Source: Actinomycetes bacterium
Lineage (GTDB): Bacteria; Actinomycetota; Thermoleophilia; Gaiellales; Gaiellaceae
Length of the DNA: 64,000 nucleotides
Assembly: GCA_026708005.1 (NCBI GenBank)
Contig: JAPOVR010000102.1
Span: forward strand, 1-64,000
Direction: 5' to 3'
Both the position numbers and the translations under genes were made by a program. Below the pieces are notes generated by a model. The model saw nothing but the letters and a program-made list of their open reading frames with translations. It made no database searches and was not told the DNA's origin. Below, one piece after another: positions 44,364 to 53,088 of the stretch (positions within the stretch are counted from its first letter, which is position 1; each line of letters opens with the position of its first letter).

Positions 44364-45800
44364 GTGAAGAAGAGGGGGAAGCGGTACCGTGTCTACCGAG
44401 GCCAGCGCCCCCGGAGCTCTCGCGAACCTCGTTCGGGCAGCCCCGGTCGGTACTGGTCAGACGAGTACTCCGAGCCGCACTTCGGCGACGATCCTCGCTC
44501 CGCCGAGAGCGCCTCTGAGCGAGCTGCCGAGCGAGCCCGCGGCCACAGCCTCGATGACACCGCAGACGGGCCTTGGCTGCCCGAGCACGCTGACCACGCA
44601 CCCCATCGGGACGAGGCGTTCATGCCGCCCGGGCTCACCGCTGACGATGAGGTCGACTGGGACGAGTGGGACGACTCGGACAAGGGTTACTCGGTGGCAC
44701 CCGAGCCTGCGCCCTACCGCCGAGGGCTTCCGCCAGAGCCACCGCGCCGGCCCATTCGCCTTGCATTCCGCTGGTTCTGGCGGCTCTCCAAGCCTCTCAT
44801 CGCGCTCGCGCTGATCGCCGCGCTCCTGATCGCTGGCTGGGGCGTCGCCGGCTACTTTGGCCTGCGCGGCGGTGTTTCCGAGGCCAACGAGCGGCTTGAC
44901 GACGCAGCTCGCCAGCATCTCACTTCCCAGAGAGGCCGGCTGTTGTCCATCCCTACGACAATCCTCTTCCTCGGAATCGATACCGGCGGCCAGCGCACCG
45001 ACATCGGCCGCTCGGATGCAATTCTCCTTCTGAGGACCAACCCCGGTGAGCGCCGCATCTCTCTGTTGTCAGTGCCGCGCGATCTGCGCGTCGAGATACC
45101 TGGCTCCGGGCTCAACAAGATCAATGCCGCGTATGCCACCGGTGGATCCGCGCTCGCGATCCAGACGGTCAAGCAGCTCACGGACGCCGACGTGAACCAC
45201 ATCGCGATCGTCGACTTCAACGGCTTCGGGCAGGTGATCGACGAGCTCGACGGCGTGACCGTCAACGTGCCCCAGCGAATCCAGTCGAATCGGTTTGACT
45301 GCCCGCACGGCAGCCGCGCCGCCTGTACCCGCTGGGACGGGTGGCGGTTCTCGCAGGGGGAGCACACGTTCGATGGCGAGCGCGCGCTGCGCTACGCCCG
45401 CATTCGCGAGAACCGCCGCGGCACCGGCGAGATCCGCATCACGCGGGGGGAACGGCAGCAGCAGGTTCTCGAGGCAATCGTCGACAAGCTGATCAGCGTC
45501 AACACGTTCCTGCGCCTGCCGTTACTCGGCGACGACATCGTCGGCCCGCTCGCAACCGACCTGTCCACCACCGAGCTGTTCGAGCTTGCCTGGGTCGCGT
45601 TCCGCGCCTCCGACGAAAACGCGATCCGATGCAGGCTCGGTGGACGACCGGGCGACATCGAAGGCGTCTCCTACCTGATCGGGGCAGACGGAAACACCTC
45701 AGCTGTGAACGGCTTCCTCGGCCGCAGCCCCCCAAGACCACCGACTGCCGCGGATGGCCCCTTCGCACCCGGCTGTACCGCCGGAACGGGGGATGGCTAA
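44364..45800 (+). CDS. LytR-CpsA-Psr (LCP) family cell-wall transferase
   Basis: A 478-residue protein that attaches anionic polymers or polysaccharides to peptidoglycan outside the cell. The first 130 residues are cytoplasmic, Arg/Asp/Glu-rich and probably disordered; a membrane helix (LSKPLIALALIAALLIAGWG) follows; the LCP domain contains TILFLGIDTGGQRTDIGRSD, ISLLSVPRDLRVEIPG, KINAAYATGG, VNHIAIVDFNGFGQVIDELD and GERALRYARIRE with the lipid-phosphate-binding Arg residues. The start is GTG 44364 at a short distance from TACGAT; no Shine-Dalgarno. The C-terminal 60 residues are unlike other LCP proteins. Confidence 0.92.
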   Translation: MKKRGKRYRVYRGQRPRSSREPRSGSPGRYWSDEYSEPHFGDDPRSAESASERAAERARGHSLDDTADGPWLPEHADHAPHRDEAFMPPGLTADDEVDWDEWDDSDKGYSVAPEPAPYRRGLPPEPPRRPIRLAFRWFWRLSKPLIALALIAALLIAGWGVAGYFGLRGGVSEANERLDDAARQHLTSQRGRLLSIPTTILFLGIDTGGQRTDIGRSDAILLLRTNPGERRISLLSVPRDLRVEIPGSGLNKINAAYATGGSALAIQTVKQLTDADVNHIAIVDFNGFGQVIDELDGVTVNVPQRIQSNRFDCPHGSRAACTRWDGWRFSQGEHTFDGERALRYARIRENRRGTGEIRITRGERQQQVLEAIVDKLISVNTFLRLPLLGDDIVGPLATDLSTTELFELAWVAFRASDENAIRCRLGGRPGDIEGVSYLIGADGNTSAVNGFLGRSPPRPPTAADGPFAPGCTAGTGDG

Positions 45801-45967
45801 GCGCCAACAGACGCGGCGTCGCGAGGAGCCGGCCGAGCCTGACGGCCCGTCAGGGGCTCGCCGCCCGCAGCCACGTCGATCCCGGCACTGCTGCTGTCGC
45901 CTTAGGCAGGGCCGAACCTCGGCGCCTGCGGACGAGACGTCCAGGCGACCGCGCTCGTCGTTCTGCG

Positions 45968-46801
45968 TCAGCCGTCGACGCAGACGTTGCGCATCGAGCC
46001 GATCCCCTCGATCGTGGTCTCGACGACCATGCCGCCGCACAGGTACCGCGGCGGATCCTGACCCATACCGACGCCCTCCGGGGTGCCGGTGAAGATCAGA
46101 TCGCCCGGCTCGAGCGTGATGTGCCGCGAGACCCACTCGACGAGCTCCGGCACCGAGAAGATCAGGTCGCCTGTGCGGCTGTTCTGAACGCGCTCGCCAT
46201 CGACGGAGCACGAGATCTCGAGATCGTCCGGATTGGCAAACTCATCGACGCTCACGACGTGGGGGCCGATCGGCGCGAACGTGTCGTAGGACTTCGCAAC
46301 CGTGAACTGCTTCATCCCGCGCATCTGCTCCCGGCGGTCGGAGACGTCCTGCCCGCAGGTCAGACCCGCCACTCGCGGCCAGGCATCGGCGGCAGCGATT
46401 CCCCCGCCTCCGCGCCCCATAACGATGACGAGCTCCGCCTCCCAGTCGACTTGGTCGCAGCCAGCCGGGATCACGATCTCGTCCGTGGGGCCGCAGAGGG
46501 CATTCGAGAACCGAGCGAACACCACCGGCTCGTCCGGAATCGGCATGTTGGACTCAATCGCGTGCTTGCGGTAGTTCAGGCCGATCGCGATGACCTTCGG
46601 CGGCCGCGGCACGGGAGCATCGAACACGACGGCGGCGGCCGGCTGGGAATCCTCGGCGTCCAGCAGAGCACTGAGCGCCTCGAGCTCACCAAAGTGGTCC
46701 ATGGGGTCTGACGACAACGCTCCCCCGCTCGCCCGCTCGACATCAACGAGCTGCTCGTCGACGAGCAGCGTCGCACGCCCCTGGACACTCGCCAGCCTCA
46801 T
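45968..46801 (-). CDS. fumarylacetoacetate hydrolase family protein
   Basis: A 277-residue FAH-fold enzyme. Core motifs: VIAIGLNYRKHAIE, PVVFARFSNALCGP, VDWEAELVIVMG (metal-binding Glu pair), GLTCGQDVSDR, FTVAKSYDTFAPIGP, GDLIFTGTPEGVG. Such enzymes hydrolyse or decarboxylate 2-oxo/enol acids (5-oxopent-3-ene dicarboxylates, acylpyruvates). The substrate cannot be told. ATG at 46801 is six bases from TAGGAT, the same spacing as at fdxA. Confidence 0.92.
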   Translation of the reverse strand: MRLASVQGRATLLVDEQLVDVERASGGALSSDPMDHFGELEALSALLDAEDSQPAAAVVFDAPVPRPPKVIAIGLNYRKHAIESNMPIPDEPVVFARFSNALCGPTDEIVIPAGCDQVDWEAELVIVMGRGGGGIAAADAWPRVAGLTCGQDVSDRREQMRGMKQFTVAKSYDTFAPIGPHVVSVDEFANPDDLEISCSVDGERVQNSRTGDLIFSVPELVEWVSRHITLEPGDLIFTGTPEGVGMGQDPPRYLCGGMVVETTIEGIGSMRNVCVDG

Positions 46802-46807
46802 GGGGCA

Positions 46808-46813
46808 ATCCTA
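46808..46813 (-). promoter_or_regulatory. -10 box of the FAH gene
   Basis: TAGGAT on the minus strand, six bases before the ATG at 46801, predicting a leaderless mRNA. Confidence 0.55.
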
Positions 46814-47048
46814 GCGCACCCAGCCCGCCAAACCCGCAGTCTCATCCTGTCGGCCTGCCCGGGCTCGAAAACGACGACATGTGCCGCTCGACAGCCTTGG
46901 AGCCGCGGGGCTCGCGATCGCCGTGGTTGATGCGGCGGCTCAGGGCAGCGCTGCTCCCGCGAGCAAGGCCATGCTGCTGCGCCCAGGACCTGAGCCGGGC
47001 GGGGGGATCGCGCCAGCCGCAGCGCCGTGCCCGGGACCCTCCCGTTCG

Positions 47049-47801
47049 CTACGGGAAGAGGTCGAGCTCGGGCGGCATCACGAGGTCGCGAGCCGATCCG
47101 TCGCCGCCTGGCACGCGGTAGCCGCGGATGACCGCGGCCGGAACGCCGTTCACCTTGCCCATGACGAGCTCGGCCGCGGAGGCGAGCTCGTCGGCAACCG
47201 CGATCTGCGTGGTCTCGAGCGGACGTCCAGAGCGGTCCGCCAAGCCACGGAGGTCATTGAGGGCGAGCATCCCCGACAGCCCGATCGCAACGTCGGTCGT
47301 CCCCGTGCGCCAGGCGCGGCCGAAGGAGTCGCTGACGATGACGGCGACACTTACGCCGAAGCGCTCGCCAAGGCGCTGCCGCAGGCCGGCGGCCGAGGCA
47401 TCGGGATCGATGGGCAGGAGGATCACGGTGTCCTCGCCAGGCGCGTTCGAATGGTCAATTCCCGCCGTCGCGCAGACGAAACCGTGCTTTGTCTGCACGA
47501 TCAGGAAGTCGTCTCGGCGCCGCCGCACCTGCTGCGCCTCGGCGAGCACGAGCGCGGTTCGCTCCTCTCGGGTCCGGGCGGTCTCGATGCGCCCCTCGGC
47601 CTTCGACACCACCTTCTGGGCGACGACCAGCACGTCGCCGTCGAGGAGGCCGGGCCCGCTCGCCAGAACCGCTGCAAGGAGCTCCGGGAGGTCATCGCCC
47701 GGCGAGATCTCGGGCAGCCCGGTGACCGGAATGACGCGGAGCTCGGCGGCGCTCAGACGAGTTCTTTCGCTACCAGCGCTCGCGGAGCCGCGGGAGGACA
47801 T
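47049..47801 (-). CDS. cofE: coenzyme F420-0:L-glutamate ligase
   Basis: About 250 residues. Adds gamma-linked glutamates to F420-0 using GTP. Family motifs: RVIPVTGLPEISPGDDL, DVLVVAQKVVSKAEGR, PGEDTVILLPIDPDASA, VIVSDSFGRAWRTGTTDVAI, GLSGMLALNDLRG and ADELASAAELVMGK. There is no fused nitroreductase (FbiB C-terminal) domain. ATG 47801 overlaps the upstream fgd-like gene by 32 bases; the conserved part starts about 15 residues later and no better start exists. Confidence 0.92.
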   Translation of the reverse strand: MSSRGSASAGSERTRLSAAELRVIPVTGLPEISPGDDLPELLAAVLASGPGLLDGDVLVVAQKVVSKAEGRIETARTREERTALVLAEAQQVRRRRDDFLIVQTKHGFVCATAGIDHSNAPGEDTVILLPIDPDASAAGLRQRLGERFGVSVAVIVSDSFGRAWRTGTTDVAIGLSGMLALNDLRGLADRSGRPLETTQIAVADELASAAELVMGKVNGVPAAVIRGYRVPGGDGSARDLVMPPELDLFP

Positions 47802-48780
47802 CGCTGCAGAACTGGCGCAGGAACCGCTCCTGGTCATCGCCAGGTGCGTGGAACACGAGGTGCGTGAAGCCGACGTCCACGTACGGGGCGATCTGCTCGA
47901 CCACCTCGTCAGGATCGCTCGACACGATGAACCGCCCGTGGGCGCGGTCGGCGGCGGCATCGGCAAGACGCTCCATCTCGACCGGATCCTCGACGCCCGA
48001 CTTCTCCTCGGCGGAGAGGGAGAGCGCTGCCCACCAGCGGCAGGCCTCGCGCGCGTAGTCGACGTCCGCGTCGTAGGAGACCTTGATCTCGATCATGCGC
48101 TCGATCTCGCCGACGTCGCGCCCCGCGGCCTCGGCGCCCTCAGTCAGGTAGCCCACCAGCTGGTGGTAGAGCTCGGGCTGCTTCCCACTCGTGCAGACGA
48201 ACCCGTCGCTCACCCTCCCGGCGAACTTCGTCGCGAGCGGTGCCGCGGCGGCGACGTAGATCGGGACCGGCTCGTCCGGCCGGTCGTAGATCGTCGCGCG
48301 ATCCGTCTGGTAGTACTCGCCCTCGAACGTCACGCGCTCGTCAGCCCAGAGGCGCCGGATCAGCTCGACCGACTCGGCGAGCCGCCGCCGCCGCTCCTTG
48401 GCTGCAGGCCACTCGAGGCCCGTGGCCGGCGTCTCGTTCATCGCCTCACCCGTGCCGATCCCGAGGATGACGCGGCCCGGGAACAGGGCGCCGAGCGTCC
48501 CAAAGGCCTGGGCGACGATCGAGGGGTGGATACGAAACGTCGGGGTGAGCACGCTCGTCGCGATCACGGCGTTCTCGGTTGCCTCCCCGATTGCACCGAG
48601 CCACACGAGCGAGTTTGGTGCATGGCCGGTCGAGTGGCGCCACGGCTGGAAGTGATCGGAGATCGCGATCGTCTCGAGACCGAGCTGCTCCGCCAGCACC
48701 GAGTACTCCAGGAGCTTGCGCGGACCAAACTGCTCGGCCGATGCCTTGTAGCCAAGTCGCAACGCCACGGCCACAACCAT
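47770..48780 (-). CDS. F420-dependent luciferase-like oxidoreductase (FGD-like)
   Basis: A 336-residue bacterial-luciferase-fold enzyme. LGYKASAEQFGPRKLLEYSV, AISDHFQPWRHSTGHAPNSL, ATSVLTPTFRIHPSIVAQAF, VILGIGTGEAMNE and ERRRRLAESVELIRRLW match the F420-dependent glucose-6-phosphate dehydrogenase branch, with the SDHFQPW His seen in FGD. It may oxidise glucose 6-phosphate or another alcohol, reducing F420. ATG 48780 is in a 40-base intergenic shared with divergent cofD. Linkage to cofE and cofD/C supports F420 use. Confidence 0.88.
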   Translation of the reverse strand: MVVAVALRLGYKASAEQFGPRKLLEYSVLAEQLGLETIAISDHFQPWRHSTGHAPNSLVWLGAIGEATENAVIATSVLTPTFRIHPSIVAQAFGTLGALFPGRVILGIGTGEAMNETPATGLEWPAAKERRRRLAESVELIRRLWADERVTFEGEYYQTDRATIYDRPDEPVPIYVAAAAPLATKFAGRVSDGFVCTSGKQPELYHQLVGYLTEGAEAAGRDVGEIERMIEIKVSYDADVDYAREACRWWAALSLSAEEKSGVEDPVEMERLADAAADRAHGRFIVSSDPDEVVEQIAPYVDVGFTHLVFHAPGDDQERFLRQFCSDVLPRLRERW

Positions 48781-48820
48781 ACGACAGGCGCCGGGTGCGG
48801 CGCCACGGCAGAATCTCAGC

Positions 48821-49750
48821 GTGCAGGTCGTCGTCCTCGCAGGAGGAGTTGGCGCATCGCGGTTCCTCGCCGGGCTCGTGAGCCTCATCCGCCCCGAGCA
48901 GATCACGGCGGTCGTCAACGTCGGCGATGACTTCGAGCAGCTCGGGCTCCAAATCTCGCCGGACCTCGACACGGTTCTCTATACGCTCGGCGGGCTCGTC
49001 CATCCCGACCAGGGGTGGGGACGCGCCGATGAGTCGAGCAACGCGCTCAGCGCCGCGGCCGCGCTCGGAGGGCCCGACTGGTTCTTCCTCGGTGACAAGG
49101 ACATCGGTCTTCACCTCGTGAGGACTAACCGGCTGGGGGCGGGCGAGCGGTTGTCCTCGATCACCGCCGACTTCGCTCGGCGGCTCGGGATCGGCATCAG
49201 GCTGCTGCCGAGCACCGATGACCCGGTCACCACCATGCTCGAGACACTGGGCGGAACCTTCGACTTCCAGACCTACTTCGTGCGTCGTCGCCACACGGAC
49301 GAGGTCGACGCGGTGCGCTACGAGGGCGCGGCCGAGGCTCTGCCAGCTGAAGGCGTGCTCGACGCGCTCGCGACGGCCGACCTGGCGATCATCGCGCCCA
49401 GCAACCCGTTTCTCTCGATCGGACCGATCCTCGCGGTGCCCGGCATCGCGGACGCCCTGGCCGAGCGGCGCGGCCCAACCGCCGCGGTCACGCCCATCAT
49501 CGGCGGCCGCGCGGTCAAGGGCCCGGCCGATCGGCTCTTGCGTCGGTTCTACGGTGAAGCAAGCCCGGTCACCGTGGCCGAGCACTACCGCGACCTCATC
49601 ACGCACATGCTGATCGACAGCGCCGACCAAGACGAGCTCGCCCGGCTGAAGGCACATGGCATACGTGCACAGGCCGTTGACACGCTGATGAGCGACTCCG
49701 CAGCCCGTGCGCGGGTTGCACGGGCGGTGCTCGAGCTCGCGGAGCGGTAG
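48821..49750 (+). CDS. cofD: 2-phospho-L-lactate transferase (F420 biosynthesis)
   Basis: A 309-residue transferase joining the lactyl/enolpyruvyl phospho group to the deazaflavin Fo. Motifs: VVVLAGGVGASRFLAGL, VVNVGDDFEQLGLQISPDLD, WFFLGDKDIGLHLVRTNRL, LPSTDDPVTTML, APSNPFLSIGPIL and VTPIIGGRAVKGPADRLL. GTG start at 48821 with no visible Shine-Dalgarno. It is followed 44 bases later by cofC. Confidence 0.94.
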   Translation: MQVVVLAGGVGASRFLAGLVSLIRPEQITAVVNVGDDFEQLGLQISPDLDTVLYTLGGLVHPDQGWGRADESSNALSAAAALGGPDWFFLGDKDIGLHLVRTNRLGAGERLSSITADFARRLGIGIRLLPSTDDPVTTMLETLGGTFDFQTYFVRRRHTDEVDAVRYEGAAEALPAEGVLDALATADLAIIAPSNPFLSIGPILAVPGIADALAERRGPTAAVTPIIGGRAVKGPADRLLRRFYGEASPVTVAEHYRDLITHMLIDSADQDELARLKAHGIRAQAVDTLMSDSAARARVARAVLELAER

Positions 49751-49781
49751 AGCCCGGCCGGTACGAGACCGGCGCAGCGCC

Positions 49782-49787
49782 TATTCT
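49782..49787 (+). promoter_or_regulatory. -10 box before cofC
   Basis: TATTCT seven bases before the cofC GTG at 49795, suggesting cofC also has its own leaderless transcript. Confidence 0.45.
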
Positions 49788-49794
49788 GCGCGGG

Positions 49795-50415
49795 GTGCTC
49801 GCAATCGTTCCCGTGAACGCGCCGCCGGCGGGAAAGCGCCGCCTGGAGGGGTTGCTCGACGCCGTGCAGCGCACGGAGCTTGTGCGCGCGATGCTCGACG
49901 ATGTGCTCCGGGCATGCCGGCAGGCGAGCCTCATCCGGTCGGTGATGCTCGTGACGCCCGACCCAACGCTCGCCTGCCCCGGCTGCGAGGTGCTGCTCGA
50001 CCCGGGAAACGGCCACGCGAGCGCTCTGCGATTGGCCCTGCGTGATCCCCGCGCGCAGCCAGGCGCCGTCATCGTGATGGCGGACTGCCCGCTCGTACAA
50101 GCCGAGACGATCGACGCCCTCGCCGACTCACCGTCGAGCGTCGCGGTCTGCCCTGCCAGAGACGGTGGGACGAACGCCCTTGCCCTGCGCCCGACGAACG
50201 TCATCGAGCCCGCCTTCGGCGTCCCGGATGGAGCAGCGGTGGTGATCGAGCGCGCCCTGGCAGCTGGGATTGAGCCAGCGGTTCTCGACGACGAGCGCCT
50301 TGCTCTCGATCTCGACACCGCAGAGGACGCCGCACGCATCATCGAGTACGGGGCAGGCACTGCCAGCCAGGAGCTGCTGACACGCCTGTTGCCTGTCTCG
50401 ACCCCTGTGCACTGA
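49795..50415 (+). CDS. cofC: 2-phospho-L-lactate/phosphoenolpyruvate guanylyltransferase
   Basis: A 206-residue nucleotidyltransferase that activates 2-phospholactate or PEP with GTP for CofD. Visible: AIVPVNAPPAGKRRLEGLLD, GAVIVMADCPLV with metal Asp, DGGTNALALRP and FGVPDGAAVVIERA, LALDLDTAEDA. Complete. The order cofD-cofC on one strand with cofE on the other is a compact F420 cluster; the Fo synthase (cofG/H) is not in the window. Confidence 0.93.
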   Translation: MLAIVPVNAPPAGKRRLEGLLDAVQRTELVRAMLDDVLRACRQASLIRSVMLVTPDPTLACPGCEVLLDPGNGHASALRLALRDPRAQPGAVIVMADCPLVQAETIDALADSPSSVAVCPARDGGTNALALRPTNVIEPAFGVPDGAAVVIERALAAGIEPAVLDDERLALDLDTAEDAARIIEYGAGTASQELLTRLLPVSTPVH

Positions 50416-51024
50416 CCGCGGGACTCTCCTCAACACGGACTCTCGGAGGCCGCTGATCGGGGTCGTCGATCGCAGCGCGCCGGTCAGCGCGAGCGCGCAG
50501 CGTTGGCAGGAGCTCGCCTTCGACAAGGAGGACGCTGACACAGGGTCGGCCCGAGCCCGCAGAGTTGCCACGATCAGGTCGGGACGGAAACCGTCCGAGC
50601 GGGCGGTCGGGCCGAGTGTGCAGGGTTGGCACAGCCTCGTGGCACTCTTGTCACCGGTTGCATGAAAGCCGTGCGCCTTTCTCGGCTACCCTCCCCCGGT
50701 TGGTGAGCGGGAGGTGGGTTGCTTGTTGCGCTGGCTCGGATCGCCGTGACTCGATCGCGGCGGCTAAGGTCGCGGCGGCTCGGGTCGAGATGGCTCGGCG
50801 CTGTCCCCTGGCGCGGGGCCCAAGTCGACGAGCGCTCCAGAGCTTCCCCGAGGCGCCGCCAAGCACTGCGTGACCGGCCCAGCCCCATACCGGGGCACCC
50901 AGACGTGTCCTCGCCGGCCAGAGCCGCACATGAGCGCCCAAGGCGGTGCCAGGCACAGGTCCGTTGAAATGAGAAGGGTTGGTGCCGTAGGTTGCCAGGT
51001 GACCCCACGATCCGGAGGCTGCTG
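50416..51024. other. 0.6-kb noncoding stretch
   Basis: Contains dispersed element copy D (50548-50725) pointing toward the OYE gene. Apart from that I see no gene. GGAGG at 51012-51016 belongs to the downstream start. Confidence 0.55.
50548..50725 (+). repeat. dispersed promoter-like element, copy D
   Basis: On the plus strand: CGCAGAGTTGCCACGATCAG (50552 onward, related to the outer unit of copy A), then GGTTGGCACAGCCTCGTGGC, then GTCACCGGTTGCATGAAAGC, then GTGCGCCTTTCTCGGCTACCCT with TACCCT at 50687-50692, then a G-rich stretch (runs GG, GG, GGG, GGG). This copy points toward the OYE gene about 300 bases away, the only copy with a co-directional protein gene. Confidence 0.7.
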
Positions 51025-53088
51025 ATGAGCCGCTACCCGCACCTCTTCTCACCGCTTGAGATCGGCAACGTCACCGTGCGCAACCGCATCATGCAGACGG
51101 CCCATGTCAAGCTGTTCACGCACAACGGCGTCGACTCGGCCCGCAACGTCGCCTATCAGGTGGAGCGCGCCAAGGGAGGCGCGGGGCTCTTGATCACCGG
51201 AAACAGGCTCGTCCACCCCACCTCGACGACGGGCATGCCGCGCTTCTCCTTCGCCTACCTGAAGGGCGCCCTCGAAGCCGACCGCGAGATGACCACGCGG
51301 GTTCATGAGCACGGCGCGAAGATCTTCGCGCAGCTCAACCACTTCGGGCTGAACGCCACGAGTGACTCGGCGGATGACCTCCGTGTGCTATGGGGCCCCT
51401 CGGGGGTGAAATCACCCGCGTATGGCGAGATCCCGAAGGCGATGGAGCATGAGGACATCGACGAGGTCGTCGAGTGGTGGGCGCGCTCGGCAGAGCTGAC
51501 CCGTGAGGGCGGCTTCGACGGCACCGAGGTGCACATCGCTCACAGCTACCTCCTGCACACGTTCCTCTCGCCCGTCTACAATAAGCGCACCGACGAGTAC
51601 GGCGGCTCATTCGAGAACAGATTGCGGTTCTCCCGTGAGGTCATCGCAGCGATCCGTCAGCGCGTCGGCAGGGACTGGGTCGTCGGCGTCCGGCTGACCC
51701 TCTCCGACTTCATTCCGGGCGGGCTGACGATCGGCGACGCGATCAGAACGGCGCGGATGCTCGAGGAGGACGGCCTCATCGACTGCATCAACGTCAGCGC
51801 GGCGGGCTATCACAACGTGCACCTCATCATTCCGCCCTCGGACACGCCGGACGGACACCTCGTCGAGCTCACAGCCGAGCTCAAGAGCGCCGTCAGCAGC
51901 CTGCCGGTCTTCACGGTTGGCGGCATCAAGGATGCCGCGTTTGCCGAGGCGATCGTCGCGACAGGCAAGGCCGACATGGTCGCCATGACTCGCGCGCAGA
52001 TCGCCGACCCTGACTTCGCGAACAAGGCGCGCGATGGCCGGGACGACGAGATCACGCACTGCATCCGCGGGAATCAGGGGTGCATCGGGCGTGTGTTCAA
52101 GGGCCTCTCGATCAACTGCACGGTCAACCCGGCAGCGGGTCGCGAAGCACGGTTTGGATCGGGCACGCTCATACCGGCGGCCTCCCCGAAGGACTGGCTC
52201 GTCGTTGGCGGTGGACCAGCCGGGATGAAGGCAGCCGCGACACTCGCCGCCCGCGGTCACCACGTCACGCTGCTCGAGAAGAGCGATCGACTCGGCGGCC
52301 AGGTCAACCTCATCCTGAAGACCCCGGGCCGCGAGACCTTCGAGTGGGTCACCAAGGACCTGGAGCGAGACATGCGCCAGGCGGGAGTGGACGTCCAGCT
52401 TGGCGTTGAGGCGACCGCAGACCACGTGCGAGGCACAGAGCCCGACGGCGTCGTCGTCGCCACCGGCGCGGTCGCCTCGAACACGGGGTTCTCGATCGTC
52501 AACCCGCTCGTCGAGCGGCTTCCCGGCGTCGAGCATGAGAACGTGCTCACGGTCTGGGACGTCCTCGAGGGCACGAAAGAAGCCGGCGAGAGGGTCGTGG
52601 TCCTGGATGACGATGGATCCCGCTACGCATCCGGTGTCTGCGAGGTGCTGCTCGACGCCGGGAAGCAGGTCGAGATCGTCAGCCGGTTCAATGCGCTGGT
52701 CCCTTACACGCTCTACAACCTCGAGCTGGCTCACGTCTACGCCCGGGTGATGGAGAAGGGCATCACCGACCGGCTGAACTGCTGGGCATCGGGGTTCGAT
52801 GGGCGGTCGCTGACGGTGTTCAACCTCTACACGGGCGCCGAGTCGGTGGTTGAAGGTGTCGACACGCTCGTGCTCGCGACAGGCCCGAAGGCTGACGAGG
52901 CCCTCTACTTCGAGCTGAAGGGGCAGATCCGGGAGCTCCACCGGATCGGCGACTGTGTCGCGCCGCGCAAGCTCGACCACGCAATCTACGAGGGCTACCT
53001 CGCAGGCCGTGAGCTGTGGGACTCCGAGGAGCGCTACATCTATGAGGGAGAGCTCGAGCGCTGGGAGGAGGCACCGGTCGCCAGCTGA
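51025..53088 (+). CDS. large OYE-type flavin oxidoreductase with 4Fe-4S and NAD(P)/FAD domain
   Basis: A 687-residue enzyme of the 2,4-dienoyl-CoA reductase/trimethylamine dehydrogenase group. The N-terminal FMN barrel runs from FSPLEIGNVTVRNRI to GKADMVAMTRAQIADPD, with HIAHSYLLHTFLSP and YGGSFENRLRF. A Cys cluster (CIRGNQGC then INCTVNP) would hold 4Fe-4S. The C-terminal half has VVGGGPAGMKAAATLAARGH and GVVVATGAV for FAD/NAD(P). It resembles the OYE-family proteins linked to mycofactocin, but no mycofactocin gene is here. ATG 51025 is decided by GGAGG at 51012-51016. Confidence 0.92.
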   Translation: MSRYPHLFSPLEIGNVTVRNRIMQTAHVKLFTHNGVDSARNVAYQVERAKGGAGLLITGNRLVHPTSTTGMPRFSFAYLKGALEADREMTTRVHEHGAKIFAQLNHFGLNATSDSADDLRVLWGPSGVKSPAYGEIPKAMEHEDIDEVVEWWARSAELTREGGFDGTEVHIAHSYLLHTFLSPVYNKRTDEYGGSFENRLRFSREVIAAIRQRVGRDWVVGVRLTLSDFIPGGLTIGDAIRTARMLEEDGLIDCINVSAAGYHNVHLIIPPSDTPDGHLVELTAELKSAVSSLPVFTVGGIKDAAFAEAIVATGKADMVAMTRAQIADPDFANKARDGRDDEITHCIRGNQGCIGRVFKGLSINCTVNPAAGREARFGSGTLIPAASPKDWLVVGGGPAGMKAAATLAARGHHVTLLEKSDRLGGQVNLILKTPGRETFEWVTKDLERDMRQAGVDVQLGVEATADHVRGTEPDGVVVATGAVASNTGFSIVNPLVERLPGVEHENVLTVWDVLEGTKEAGERVVVLDDDGSRYASGVCEVLLDAGKQVEIVSRFNALVPYTLYNLELAHVYARVMEKGITDRLNCWASGFDGRSLTVFNLYTGAESVVEGVDTLVLATGPKADEALYFELKGQIRELHRIGDCVAPRKLDHAIYEGYLAGRELWDSEERYIYEGELERWEEAPVAS

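Noticed and set aside
44364-44760. A shorter LCP protein starting after the charged N-terminus
   Set aside because: The long cytoplasmic N-terminus continues into the membrane helix without a better start, and a promoter-like box sits just before the GTG at 44364.
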